A DNA stretch of 35,832 nt from Candidatus Bathyarchaeota archaeon (GCA_029879825.1 JAOUPL010000002.1:1-35832), one strand, 5' to 3'; shown: positions 8,626 through 16,770, counted from the first letter of the stretch. Numbers and translations: made by a program. The notes: generated by a model not told the origin, from the sequence alone.

Positions 8626-9954
8626 TCAGGATTCCCTCATAACGACGTTTAAAACGTCTAACTCGAGAGGTTTAGCTTCAGCGTTGACGATCTTGGCTAC
8701 GCAGGGATCTGTTCGGCCTTCATCTCCGGTTATTAACTCTTTGATATAAAGTCCTCCTTGACAACGTATCCTCATTTCTGCGCTGTTCGGCGTCAACCTC
8801 TTTATTTTCGCCTCATATATGTACTTTTCCCGAACTAGATCTGCCCTTCTATGTAGAACACGTAAGGGTGTTTGCTGACGAACAACAGTGTTTGTGAAGG
8901 TTTTCTCTACAGTCTCCAACTCTTCATCCGAAACGTTTCTGTCAAACTCAACGGTCGCCTTGTAAACCTTCTCGGATGCCTCTGCCTTCTTCAATTTTCT
9001 AACATCGTCTTTGCCAGCGAAACGAAGATTCAAAACCTCGACTTTACCCTGCGCTTGTTTATCGATGGTGTGCGCGAGATCCTGTAAATCTATGAATCGT
9101 CTCTTGGGTTTTTTAATTTCCACAATGAAGGGTCTCCCCGGTCCCAGCATGCGAGCATCTACGTCTTCTCGTCCAGCCGCGTGGAATGCAATATCCTCTC
9201 CCCCAGTTTTTTCTAACGTGGGTCCTGCAACGATTTCTTCAACGGACTCTGGATACATCTTTCCAGTCCAGTTGCATCTTGGGCATCCATTTCCCCTACA
9301 TTTTCTGCAAACCCATTTTGACTGGGGTATCCCGCGAAGCAGTTTCCTGTATCTTCCTTCAACGTAGAGTGGGTTCGCTTGAAGTGTAACTTGTCCAGTG
9401 AAGGGGTTGAGGAGAACCACGACATCCGGTTTGTTGTATTCAGCCGCCTTCTTTGTGATTTCGGAGATTTCTTTTCCGATATCCCGGCTGAACTCGTTCC
9501 GCATGCTTTCTCCGTGTCTCACCTCAAACTCAGCCTTAAACTCGTCTTCCCTTTCCTCCGTGTCGGTTGGCAATTCTACGCCAACGAGGAACGTGGTATA
9601 TTCGTAAGGCTTCAGTTTTTCCAACGCGGTGTCTACTACCTCTTCTAGGTGTTTGAATCGTCCCTGACAGAGGTAACATTCCCACTTTTTCCCCATCCTC
9701 TTCCTCATTTTCCTCAATATCTCAGCGGCCATGTCGAAGGACCCATTTGTTGCTATGGTTTTGAGGAGTGAGAACCCAGCTTTCTTTCCGGATAACGCTA
9801 GCTGATGACCTCTCATGGTTAGGAGAAGTTTAAGGGCTTCGCCTCGCTTCTGATTGTCCAGTCCGTAGCCTAGAAGGGCAAATTGCCTCCCCAAGCAGTG
9901 ATTGCAAAGGGGGTATTTTTCAAGCATTTTTTGCGCCTTTTTAAGCATCTCCAT
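8626..9954 (-). CDS. pus10: tRNA pseudouridine synthase Pus10
   Basis: Makes pseudouridine at positions 54 and/or 55 in the T-loop of archaeal tRNAs. The N-terminal THUMP-containing domain has zinc-binding pairs Cys17/Cys20 (CNHC) and CYLC near residue 93, with a further cysteine cluster CRKCRGNGCPRC around 218-229. The catalytic motif GREDVDARMLG places the nucleophilic Asp at about residue 264, followed by the GPGRPFIVEI motif. At 442 aa it is full length. It is the head of the pus10-L21e-rpo4-DUF655-rsmA cluster and lies 58 bases downstream of srp54. ATG start. Confidence 0.94.
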   Translation of the reverse strand: MEMLKKAQKMLEKYPLCNHCLGRQFALLGYGLDNQKRGEALKLLLTMRGHQLALSGKKAGFSLLKTIATNGSFDMAAEILRKMRKRMGKKWECYLCQGRFKHLEEVVDTALEKLKPYEYTTFLVGVELPTDTEEREDEFKAEFEVRHGESMRNEFSRDIGKEISEITKKAAEYNKPDVVVLLNPFTGQVTLQANPLYVEGRYRKLLRGIPQSKWVCRKCRGNGCPRCNWTGKMYPESVEEIVAGPTLEKTGGEDIAFHAAGREDVDARMLGPGRPFIVEIKKPKRRFIDLQDLAHTIDKQAQGKVEVLNLRFAGKDDVRKLKKAEASEKVYKATVEFDRNVSDEELETVEKTFTNTVVRQQTPLRVLHRRADLVREKYIYEAKIKRLTPNSAEMRIRCQGGLYIKELITGDEGRTDPCVAKIVNAEAKPLELDVLNVVMRES

Positions 9955-10012
9955 AGAAGATTTCCTCTTTCCTCACCGTGTATTCTGTGGCGTTGAGGTT
10001 TCGATTCTTTAC

Positions 10013-11341
10013 TTAGGTTAATGGAAGTCCCTTTTTTCCAAAAAAGGGAAGTCTTTTCCTCCTCAATGTCTTCATCATCTTTCTCAACATGTTGTATCGT
10101 TCCAGCAATTCCTTCACTTCCTTTTCTTTGGTGCCTGATCCGCGGGCTACCCTCCGAATTCTGGATGCTGAGAGAATCTTGGGTTTCTCTCTTTCTTCCG
10201 GTGTCATGGACTGGATGATTACTCGCCATTTTTTAAGGGCATCCTCAGCCATCTCCATCATTTCTTCAGGTATATTATAGGTCATTCCCGGAATCATTTT
10301 TAGGACATGTCTTAGCGGTCCCATGCTTTTCATGGATTCAAACTGTTCGTACATGTCCGTGAGGGTAAATCTTCCACTTAGAAAGGCGCGCATTTTTCTT
10401 TCAGGCACCTTCACTTCTGCCTCGCGCACTTTCTCGATGAGACTTTGGAGGTCTCCCATGCCTAACAGTCGGCCAACAAATCTGGATGGAACGAAGGGTT
10501 CTATGTCACCGATTTTTTCGCCCGTGCTGATGAATCTTATAGGTGCTCCGATGGCAGCGACTGCTGAGAGGGCGCCTCCTCCCCTTGCAGAGCCGTCGAG
10601 TTTTGCCACTAAAATGGATCCTATGGGGGTGGCTTCGTGAAACGCTTTAGCTTGCAGAGCGGCTTGTTGGCCAATGGTCCCGTCGATGACCAAAATCACT
10701 TCGTTGGGTTGTATGGCTTTTTCTAGCTTCTTCATTTCTTCGATTAGACTCTTCTCTTCTTTATGTCGGCCCGCGGTGTCGATTATGACAACGTCATGGT
10801 CGCTAAATTGTTTCAATCCGTTCAAGGCGATTTTTGCAGATTTCTTTTCTTTTGGATCTCCGTATACGGGAACGTTTGCGCGCTTTGCCAGTTGTTGTAG
10901 TTGAGCGTAGGCTCCTGGTCTGTAGGTGTCTGTGCAAACTAGGGCTGGTTTTAACCCTCTTTTTTGGAAGTATTTTGCTAATTTTGCGGAGGCGGTAGTT
11001 TTGCCTGACCCTTGGATTCCCACGAGCATAAGGACTTTTCTTTTCCCGGGTTCTGTTTTTAATGGAGCTGGCTTTTCGCCTAGAAAACGCGTTAATTCTT
11101 CGTAAACCACTTTTGTTATGTGTTCTCTTCTGGAAATTCCCGGCGGAACCTTCTCTTTTAACGCTCTCTCCTCTATTCTCTTTGAGGTTTCGAGAACCAG
11201 CTTTACGTTGACATCTGCTTGGAGAAGTGCTCTTTGGATGTCGCGAACCAGTTCCTTGACGGTTTTCTCATCCATAACTGGGGCTTTCAAAACCTTCCTT
11301 AGTGCTTCGTATAGTGAAGAGCCGAGACGTTCCATAGCCAT
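10013..11341 (-). CDS. srp54: Signal recognition particle 54 kDa protein
   Basis: GTPase that binds signal peptides and 7S RNA and delivers ribosomes to the membrane receptor FtsY. N domain (1-90), G domain with P-loop GIQGSGKTT (108-116), DTAGR (188-192) and [11 protein letters not shown] (246-256), and a methionine-rich M domain from about 300 onward containing [20 protein letters not shown]. At 442 aa it has the archaeal length. ATG at 11341 (a second in-frame ATG is two codons on). Divergent from the PAC2 gene. A minus-strand TATA-like sequence lies at 11381-11390. Confidence 0.97.
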   Translation of the reverse strand: MAMERLGSSLYEALRKVLKAPVMDEKTVKELVRDIQRALLQADVNVKLVLETSKRIEERALKEKVPPGISRREHITKVVYEELTRFLGEKPAPLKTEPGKRKVLMLVGIQGSGKTTASAKLAKYFQKRGLKPALVCTDTYRPGAYAQLQQLAKRANVPVYGDPKEKKSAKIALNGLKQFSDHDVVIIDTAGRHKEEKSLIEEMKKLEKAIQPNEVILVIDGTIGQQAALQAKAFHEATPIGSILVAKLDGSARGGGALSAVAAIGAPIRFISTGEKIGDIEPFVPSRFVGRLLGMGDLQSLIEKVREAEVKVPERKMRAFLSGRFTLTDMYEQFESMKSMGPLRHVLKMIPGMTYNIPEEMMEMAEDALKKWRVIIQSMTPEEREKPKILSASRIRRVARGSGTKEKEVKELLERYNMLRKMMKTLRRKRLPFFGKKGLPLT

Positions 11342-11380
11342 AATTTTTCTCCAACTTAAAACTAGATTTGCCCTTTAATA

Positions 11381-11390
11381 GATATTTAGT
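11381..11390 (-). promoter_or_regulatory. TATA box for srp54
   Basis: Reads ACTAAATATC on the minus strand, about 40 bases upstream of the srp54 ATG, so transcription would begin roughly 15-20 bases before the start codon. The intergenic region is only about 100 bases and must also serve the divergent PAC2 gene. Based on sequence and spacing only. Confidence 0.45.
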
Positions 11391-11445
11391 TTGTTACCGT
11401 AACTCTTTTTTCTCAGTCAACGAAATTTAGGTAGAGGAACGATCT

Positions 11446-12189
11446 TTGTCGGAATTAGTTAAAATTGTGGAGAAGAAGCCTATACCTTCTGGGGCTACGA
11501 TGCTTTATGGGCTTCCTGACGTAGGCCTCGTGGGCCTCATAGCAACTTCCTACTTAATATCTGAACTTGATTCAGAAGAGATAGCCTACATGGACTCAGA
11601 CCTTCTTCCTCCAGTCGTCGTCTTACACGAAGGTCTTCCCCATGCTCCTCTGCGAATCTATGGAAACAAAAACTTTATCGCAGTGATCTCTGAGTTGGCG
11701 ATCCCCACCCGAGCCCTTCACAGGGTCATGCGAAAACTTGTCGATTGGGGGCAAGCAAAAAAGGTTAAAATGATGGTGTCGATGGGAGGGATTCCCATAG
11801 AAAATAGGCAGGTCATTGCGGAACCTAAGGTTTATGGTGCCGCTTCCACCAAGGAGCTTCTTGACATGCTAAGCAAAAAGGGACTAAGCACACTGAATGA
11901 AGGCTACATGGTTGGTCCCCAAGCCCTTACCATGCGATACTGCGCCGAGAAGAAAATTCCAGCCATAGCTCTCTTAGCCCAATCATTCTATAACTATCCC
12001 GACCCGGAAGCAGCCGCTATGGTGCTAAAAGAACTCTCAAAAATCACCGAAACTAAGATAGATGTTTCCAAACTCCTTGAGAAGGGAGAGGAAATTCGAT
12101 TGAAGGCAAGAGACATAATGAAGCGAACTCAGCAAGAAATGACCCACATGAAAAAGTCGCAGGAGTACGACCTTCCGCTGTACGTTTAG
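11446..12189 (+). CDS. PAC2 family protein (proteasome assembly chaperone 2-like)
   Basis: The 247-residue protein belongs to the archaeal PAC2 group (COG1938/COG2047), related to eukaryotic proteasome assembly chaperone 2. Marks are the N-terminal GLPDVGLVGLIATSYLISEL, the HAPLRIYGNKNFIAVISE strand region and NYPDPEAAAMVLKELSKI near the C-terminus. Whether the archaeal proteins assist proteasome assembly is unproven. The start is TTG at 11446 with GAGGA about 8 bases upstream; no closer ATG exists. The next gene, a small heat-shock protein, starts 12 bases after its stop, suggesting a protein-quality-control operon. Confidence 0.87.
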   Translation: MSELVKIVEKKPIPSGATMLYGLPDVGLVGLIATSYLISELDSEEIAYMDSDLLPPVVVLHEGLPHAPLRIYGNKNFIAVISELAIPTRALHRVMRKLVDWGQAKKVKMMVSMGGIPIENRQVIAEPKVYGAASTKELLDMLSKKGLSTLNEGYMVGPQALTMRYCAEKKIPAIALLAQSFYNYPDPEAAAMVLKELSKITETKIDVSKLLEKGEEIRLKARDIMKRTQQEMTHMKKSQEYDLPLYV

Positions 12190-12201
12190 GAGAGAGCCTT
12201 G

Positions 12202-12651
12202 ATGTATAAGAAACGGAGAAAACGTTCAATTTTTGACCTAATGAGCGAATACATGGAAGAGTTCGAGACCCTAGCAGACGAACTAATAGAGTCCACCTTC
12301 GCTGAACGCCCCAGCTGGAACACAGAATCCTGCTGCCTTGAACCACTCTGCAATGTTTTTGTCACTCCTGACGAAGTTGTAATCACCGCTGATCTTCCCA
12401 ACGCCGAACACGAATCTGTAAAGGTTGAAGCGTTAAGCGAAGACCTTATCGAAATCACGGCGAAAATGAAAAGAAAGATGCGATTTGACGATTTCGGCAT
12501 AACCCATCGAGAGGGAGAGTTTTCCTTCCTTCGTTGCCAACCCCGCATGCCAGTACCCGTTGACACCAAACGAATGAAGATCTCCTTCAAACACGGCATT
12601 CTAGAGATACGTTTCCCGAGAAAACGAGGTCACGAGATTCAAGTTGAATAA
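12202..12651 (+). CDS. Hsp20/alpha-crystallin family small heat-shock protein
   Basis: ATP-independent holdase that binds unfolding proteins. The alpha-crystallin domain runs from about residue 50 to the end: CNVFVTPDEVVITADLPN opens the sheet, EDLIEITAKMKRKM forms the middle and the last strand includes FKHGILEIRFPRK, the usual GxLxIxxPK-like motif. The N-terminal arm (1-45) is short and acidic. I place the start at ATG 12202 behind AGGAGAG; a TTG one codon earlier is possible. Probably co-transcribed with the PAC2 protein. Confidence 0.9.
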   Translation: MYKKRRKRSIFDLMSEYMEEFETLADELIESTFAERPSWNTESCCLEPLCNVFVTPDEVVITADLPNAEHESVKVEALSEDLIEITAKMKRKMRFDDFGITHREGEFSFLRCQPRMPVPVDTKRMKISFKHGILEIRFPRKRGHEIQVE

Positions 12652-12662
12652 CCACAGAAGCC

Positions 12663-12779
12663 TCAGCCCTCATAAAGGGTCTTCATAAATCCGACGGCTC
12701 TTCTTGCATCATCGGCTTCACTAAAACTGCCCTTCAACTTCCTAATGAATCTTTCCGAGACTTTCCAACGCTGAGGCAA
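12663..12779 (-). other. Possible 38-residue small ORF overlapping the end of deoxyhypusine synthase
   Basis: Read in the +1 frame relative to deoxyhypusine synthase, a TTG at 12779 opens 38 codons ending in TGA at 12663-12665. The peptide starts MPQRWKVSERFIRKL and ends SEADDARRAVGFMKTLYEG, a composition more like a real amphipathic protein end than random translation. It overlaps the synthase by 38 bases, and I see no Shine-Dalgarno. It may be a real small protein, a decayed gene end or chance. Low confidence. Confidence 0.25.
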
Positions 12780-13677
12780 CTATCAAGGGAAAAGCTATAG
12801 TCACGTCGCAGATGACCGTCACCGCTTTTCCCTCAGGCTTTACCTTTCCCCAGCTGACCGCCTCTTCCAAGGTAGCTCCGCTCAGGCCTCCGGGCTCCGG
12901 CCTATCCATGGTGATTTGAATTGCAAGGTCTACGCCTTCTCGAAACGTGTTGGCAAATAAGGCGAAGTGTTTAGGCCAGCCTCCCCCGAGAATGATGACG
13001 CCTACCTTTTTGGCTTCATAAACCTTGTCCATCAGCTTGTTCACATCAAGGAGTGGGTCTATTCCCATCTTTTTGTCTTGCCCAAACACCCAGAGGTGGA
13101 AACCAGCTATGGAATCTATGAAGCCTGGACTTATGATGGGAACTCCTTTCTTTGCTGCTGTAGCGAGTATAGATTCTGGGTCCTGGATTTGTTTACCTAC
13201 CTCAAACAGAAGATCTACTGTGGATATGCGTTCCCTTTTCTCTTCAGGAATATTTTCTAGTATTTTGTACATCCATTTTTCTAAACTCCTGAACGCCTTT
13301 TGCTCGATGTAAATGTCGCCTATTCTCCCAATGTCTTTAGCCCTAAGCTCCTTGTCTTCAGCAAGGAAGGTGCCTACCAAGTGTTTGTAGCCAAGGGCTT
13401 CAACCATATCGTGCACCATGTTAGCCCCGGTGGTGACAACCACTTCCACGTACTCTTGATCGATTAAATCGCTGATGATTCGTCTCAGTCCTCCCGGAAC
13501 CATGGGTCCGGCTAGGGTTAGGAACACCGTGTAGTCTTTGTCACCAAACATTTCAGCCGCCAGTTCGGCTGCCTTACCAATTTTTCCAGCGCCAAGTACG
13601 CCACATTCTTTCATCTCAGAGACCAGATCGCCTACGGTTAATCCCCGCCTCAGCCGCATCTGTTTAACGCGCTTCAA
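12742..13677 (-). CDS. dys: Deoxyhypusine synthase
   Basis: Transfers the aminobutyl group of spermidine to one lysine of aIF5A, using NAD. Recognised by TLAGPMVPGGLRRIISDLI (54-72), VTTGANMVHD (81-90) and the active-site loop GGGWPKHFALFAN with catalytic Lys236. At 311 aa it has the archaeal length. The likely start is TTG at 13677 behind GGGGTGA; an ATG at 13659 is an alternative. It lies just downstream of its substrate gene aIF5A on the same strand, which strengthens the call. It converges with the hsp20 gene. Confidence 0.96.
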   Translation of the reverse strand: MKRVKQMRLRRGLTVGDLVSEMKECGVLGAGKIGKAAELAAEMFGDKDYTVFLTLAGPMVPGGLRRIISDLIDQEYVEVVVTTGANMVHDMVEALGYKHLVGTFLAEDKELRAKDIGRIGDIYIEQKAFRSLEKWMYKILENIPEEKRERISTVDLLFEVGKQIQDPESILATAAKKGVPIISPGFIDSIAGFHLWVFGQDKKMGIDPLLDVNKLMDKVYEAKKVGVIILGGGWPKHFALFANTFREGVDLAIQITMDRPEPGGLSGATLEEAVSWGKVKPEGKAVTVICDVTIAFPLIVASALESLGKIH

Positions 13678-13777
13678 TCCTTCACCCCGTAATTACAGAC
13701 CACTCTAGCGATTCAAGGATGTAGATTAACGTTTTAAAAGGTAATTGCAGAAACTGAAAATTTCAACCAGAAGGAAG

Positions 13778-14170
13778 CTAACCTTTCGTTCGCATTATTC
13801 TTGTTCTGCCCAAAATGCGCCAGTACTCAACCTCGATGCCGGAAGCGAGTTTAGATGTTATTTCTTCTTCAGGTAAGGGCGCCTCGAGTATTTCGTATGT
13901 TTCTAGGTCCATCACCTGAACAGCCGCTGGCAACAGCGCTATGACTTGGCCGCCTCTTTTCTCGATAATAGGCACTTCAACCTGTGCATCCACTGGCTTC
14001 ACAAGGGTTCTTTTCGCTTCGTCAAAAACGCCTACGGCAACAATTCGAGCCTTTGCAGAGCCGTGTTTTCCTGGCTTTGATTTGGTGTAGTCCATGACGC
14101 GGCATGGTTCACCGTCGATAATTATGTAACTTCCAACCTTCAGGGCTCTCAAATCCATGGGTTTGCTCAT
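13778..14170 (-). CDS. eif5A: Translation initiation factor 5A (hypusine-containing)
   Basis: Ribosome-binding factor, the homologue of bacterial EF-P, that relieves stalling; it requires hypusine. The modification loop [10 protein letters not shown] is intact, with the lysine to be modified at residue 35. The N-terminal SH3-like domain (1-70) is followed by an OB fold (70-130). The length of 130 aa is normal. ATG start with GAGGT a few bases upstream, and a TATA-like AGATATTTAG at 14231-14240 on the minus strand. Deoxyhypusine synthase follows about 100 bases downstream, pairing enzyme and substrate. Confidence 0.96.
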   Translation of the reverse strand: MSKPMDLRALKVGSYIIIDGEPCRVMDYTKSKPGKHGSAKARIVAVGVFDEAKRTLVKPVDAQVEVPIIEKRGGQVIALLPAAVQVMDLETYEILEAPLPEEEITSKLASGIEVEYWRILGRTRIMRTKG

Positions 14171-14230
14171 TTTACCTCGCCTCTCTTGAACAGCAGACTT
14201 TCACGCAATTCATGGTTAATAAGTTATCGT

Positions 14231-14240
14231 CTAAATATCT
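14231..14240 (-). promoter_or_regulatory. TATA box for aIF5A
   Basis: Minus-strand AGATATTTAG about 60 bases upstream of the aIF5A ATG. A start site about 25 bases downstream would give a leader of 30-40 bases carrying the GAGGT ribosome-binding site. Inferred from composition and position. Confidence 0.45.
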
Positions 14241-14310
14241 CTAACAGTCCCAGAACACCTAGTCAAATGTAAAATAGCCAATTTATACATTTCTCTTATA
14301 TCGGGCTTAG

Positions 14311-14538
14311 GCAGTAAATGTTATCGTTGCTGCTGGAGGAATAGCACTGTTTAACGCTGTTGGTGTAGTCGCACGGGTCGATCGTGAAGAAGCATTGAAG
14401 TTTGTAACAAAACTGATAGCTCTTTTAGGAGATAAGGGGCTCTCCTTGCTTCTTGAGCAGAAGTTGGCGGAGCACGTCAAAAAAATTGAGACGGCTTTTG
14501 TTCGATTGCGCGCGCGCGCACCAACGCCTGAAAGGTAG
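14311..14538 (+). pseudogene. Probable remnant of the NAD kinase N-terminus
   Basis: The frame is open between TAG at 14308 and TAG at 14536, 75 codons. It contains AVGVVARVDREEALKFVTKL followed by LLGDKGLSLLLEQKLAEHV. This closely follows the pattern at the start of NAD kinases (GIVxRxDxEEALxLAxxIxxyLxxKGxxVxLE), the first strand and helix of the nucleotide-binding fold. The rest of the enzyme, including the GGDGT motif, is absent. No ATG, GTG or TTG opens the frame near its beginning. It ends just after a (GC)6 run at 14508-14519 and is followed at once by nob1. I infer a truncated, probably dead gene. The family call rests on pattern memory only. Confidence 0.45.
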
Positions 14539-14565
14539 ACTTCTCTTCTCAGGAGGTGAAAGCTT

Positions 14566-15087
14566 CTGACAACGAGGGCCATCGTTCTGGACACATCCGC
14601 TTTAATCGCGGGCTTTAATCCCCTTTCAATCACTGAGACACAATATTCTGTTCCCGCAGTTAAGAAGGAGCTTGCTCCAAACTCCATGCCTTGGACGCGA
14701 TTCAGCGCCGCGGTGGAGAACAGGAGGTTGATGGTTAGGACACCGAGAAATTCCTCTCTCCAAGAGGTTAGGGAAGCTTCTAGAAGGGTTGGCGATGCGC
14801 GTTATCTTTCCGAGGCGGATTTGCAGGTCTTGGCTCTGGCTTTAGAGTTAAAAAGGGCGGGTTTGCACCCATTAATTGTTACAGACGATTATTCCATCCA
14901 AAATGTAGCCAACCAAATTGGCGTAAACTTCACCTCGCTTATGACTTATGGGATAAGGTTTCGCTTTAACTGGATTCTATATTGCCCTGCGTGCCATCGG
15001 AAATATCCTTCAGACTACAAGTTCAAGTCTTGCGAAGTCTGCGGCACCAAACTTAAGAGAAAGCCCCTGAGAAAAACTCCGCTATGA
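14566..15087 (+). CDS. nob1: Endoribonuclease Nob1 (rRNA maturation, PIN domain plus zinc ribbon)
   Basis: Cleaves the 3' end of pre-16S rRNA. The PIN domain starts AIVLDTSALIAGF and shows acidic residues Asp9, Glu35, Asp85 (in SEAD) and Asp107/Asp108 (VTDDYSIQN), the metal site. A zinc ribbon follows with Cys140, Cys143, Cys156 and Cys159. The essential first strand lies upstream of the first ATG (14686), so that ATG cannot be the start. The in-frame stop at 14557-14559 leaves only CTG (14566) or its neighbours, and CTG sits 9 bases after a perfect AGGAGGTGA. I therefore assign a CTG start. The stop overlaps the ATG at 15084. Confidence 0.88.
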   Translation: MTTRAIVLDTSALIAGFNPLSITETQYSVPAVKKELAPNSMPWTRFSAAVENRRLMVRTPRNSSLQEVREASRRVGDARYLSEADLQVLALALELKRAGLHPLIVTDDYSIQNVANQIGVNFTSLMTYGIRFRFNWILYCPACHRKYPSDYKFKSCEVCGTKLKRKPLRKTPL

Positions 15088-15101
15088 ACGGAGGTCTTGA
15101 A

Positions 15102-15671
15102 ATGATTGAACGGAAAATCGTCTATTTTGAGGCTCCTGGAAAACAGAATACAGAATCTGTGCTGGAATTGGTAAAGAATTACGCTCAAGCTAAGGGGATA
15201 AGGGACATCGTGGTTGCCTCCACCACCGGCGAAACTGGAGTAAAGGCTTCTAAAATTTTTAGGACCTTCAACGTGGTGGTGGTTTCCCATCATGTAGGCT
15301 TTCAAGAGCCCGGAGTGTGGGAATTGAAAGAAGAGAATCGTAGGAAGATTTTGGAGAATGGAGCCAAGATCTTGACGGCAACCCATGCCCTTAGCGGCGT
15401 GGAGAGGGCCGTCCGAAAGAAGTTTGGAACCATCATGCCCCTCGAACTCATAGCTCACACCCTTAGGTTATTCGGCGAGGGAACCAAAGTCTGCGTCGAG
15501 ATTACTATCATGGCCGCTGACGCCGGCCTCATCCCAGTGGACAGGGAGGCCATAGCCGTAGGAGGAACTGGCAGAGGAGCAGACACCGCCTTGGTTATAA
15601 AGCCAGCAACAGCGTCCCGCTTTTTCGACCTTGAAATCAGAGAAATAATAGCCAAACCAAGAAGCATCTAG
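15102..15671 (+). CDS. Pyruvate kinase C-terminal domain-like protein (COG1751-like)
   Basis: Stand-alone protein resembling the allosteric alpha/beta C-terminal domain of pyruvate kinase, with no catalytic barrel. Typical features are NTESVLELVKNYAQAKGIRDIVVASTT near the start, the VVSHHVGFQEPG loop and the C-terminal DTALVIKPATASRFFDLEIREI. About 189 aa. The function of this family is unknown; a ligand-binding or sensing role is a guess. I prefer the ATG at 15102, which has GGAGGT 6 bases upstream, over the ATG at 15084 that overlaps nob1. Probably co-transcribed with nob1. Confidence 0.75.
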   Translation: MIERKIVYFEAPGKQNTESVLELVKNYAQAKGIRDIVVASTTGETGVKASKIFRTFNVVVVSHHVGFQEPGVWELKEENRRKILENGAKILTATHALSGVERAVRKKFGTIMPLELIAHTLRLFGEGTKVCVEITIMAADAGLIPVDREAIAVGGTGRGADTALVIKPATASRFFDLEIREIIAKPRSI

Positions 15672-15691
15672 AGATTAGCCTTGTATTAAAA

Positions 15692-15802
15692 TGGCGCCGG
15701 GGAAGGGATTTGAACCCTTGAGGCGCAAAGCGCCACCGGCTGTCTTCTGACCCCATATTTGTACATCTCGAGGCCGGCACATTACCGCTCTGTCACCCCG
15801 GC
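15692..15802 (-). tRNA. tRNA-Ser(CGA) with an intron of 25 nt
   Basis: Read on the minus strand, the acceptor stem GCCGGGG pairs with CCCCGGC, followed by discriminator G and an encoded CCA (15692-15694). The T arm is AAGGG-TTCAAAT-CCCTT. A long variable arm GGCGC-TTT-GCGCC makes it type II, and the discriminator G points to serine rather than leucine. The anticodon stem is CCGGC/GCCGG; between its halves lie 32 bases. If the intron is at the canonical 37/38 position, the loop is CTCGAGA with anticodon CGA and a 25-base intron starting ATGTACAAAT. I could not build a perfect bulge-helix-bulge by eye. Confidence 0.9.
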
Positions 15803-15830
15803 GCCTAATTTTGTTAGAGCCTATTGCCAT

Positions 15831-15840
15831 TAATAAAAGT
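15831..15840 (-). promoter_or_regulatory. TATA box for tRNA-Ser
   Basis: Minus-strand ACTTTTATTA, 29-38 bases upstream of the mature tRNA 5' end, at the right distance for transcription starting at or just before the tRNA. Inferred from spacing. Confidence 0.45.
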
Positions 15841-16029
15841 GCTCTCACCAGAGTGGCGCATCAGCCTTCATTTGGGTCCCAAAAGATTACTATCTTTCAT
15901 GAAACATACCTGCTCCGCTATTTCCTCCAGAAACTTCCCTTCGCTATCCTCGGTCAAGGAATAGAGAGGTTGCAGTGATCACAAAAAGTAATGTAACACG
16001 ATCGGTTGCTGCTTTGTCTAAAAACGCAA

Positions 16030-16038
16030 CCTAAATAA
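16030..16038 (+). promoter_or_regulatory. TATA box for the isochorismatase-family gene
   Basis: CCTAAATAA about 40 bases before the ATG at 16073; the expected start near 16058 leaves a short leader that includes GGTGA just ahead of the ATG. Inferred from composition and spacing. Confidence 0.4.
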
Positions 16039-16072
16039 GCGACAAAAATCATGCAACCAGAATGGTGAAAAC

Positions 16073-16636
16073 ATGACGAATAAGGCAGTTATAATCGTTG
16101 ACATGTTGAACGACTTCGTCACCGGCGATTTAAAAACCGAACGCGCCGCAAGAATAGTTCCAAACCTCAAGAAACTAATTGAAGCAGCTAGAAAGCATGG
16201 CGTGCCAGTGATATATTCCAACGATGCCCACTATAAACATGATTTTGAAGTTGTTCACAAGTGGGGTGGCCACGCTATAAAGGGAACGCCAGGCGCTCAG
16301 GTTATTCCAGAACTCGCGCCAAGAGAAGAAGATTTTATCGTTGAGAAGAGAGCCTACAGCGGCTTTTACGAAACTGGCCTTGAACCACTTCTCCGAAGTC
16401 TTTACAGAGGCAAGGGCGTGGAAACGGTTATTTTGGGCGGATTGCACACCCACATATGTGTCAGACACACGTCTGCTGACGCCTTTTTCAGAGGCTACAA
16501 AATAATAATAACCAGCGACGGCGTGGAAGCCTTCACCCAAAAAGACCATGAAGAAGGATTGAAATACCTTAAAGACGTCTACAATGCAGAAATAAAGACC
16601 GTGAACGAAATAATAGAAGATTTCGAGAAGAGTTAA
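16073..16636 (+). CDS. Isochorismatase-family cysteine hydrolase (nicotinamidase-like)
   Basis: The 187-residue alpha/beta protein carries the family catalytic triad: Asp10 (VDMLNDF), Lys92 (VEKRAYSGF) and nucleophile Cys129 (HICVRHT), with the cis-peptide region GGLHTH before it. Nicotinamidases, isochorismatases and ureidoacrylate or N-carbamoyl hydrolases share these residues. Metal ligands typical of nicotinamidase (D..H..H) may be present in SNDAHYKHDF (49-58), which favours nicotinamidase, the first step of NAD salvage. The substrate is still uncertain. It is a single gene with its own promoter. Confidence 0.85.
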   Translation: MTNKAVIIVDMLNDFVTGDLKTERAARIVPNLKKLIEAARKHGVPVIYSNDAHYKHDFEVVHKWGGHAIKGTPGAQVIPELAPREEDFIVEKRAYSGFYETGLEPLLRSLYRGKGVETVILGGLHTHICVRHTSADAFFRGYKIIITSDGVEAFTQKDHEEGLKYLKDVYNAEIKTVNEIIEDFEKS

Positions 16637-16770
16637 TTTTCACTGCTTGAATCATGAGAGCTTGCCTTATAGAGAGTTTTAAGCACAGCTACTGGAAAGT
16701 TTCTTGCAAGGCATTTAGCAGCCTAACCGTTTCTCATTTGCCCTTAAGAACGATTAATTGAAGCCGATTC

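Noticed and set aside
14307-14687. 126-codon open frame on the minus strand
   Set aside because: It is antisense to nob1 and to the NAD-kinase-like frame, has Ser/Arg/Thr-rich composition typical of shadow frames, and no recognisable domain.
14686-15087. Nob1 starting at ATG 14686
   Set aside because: This would remove the first strand and Asp9 of the PIN active site, which are clearly encoded upstream behind a perfect Shine-Dalgarno.
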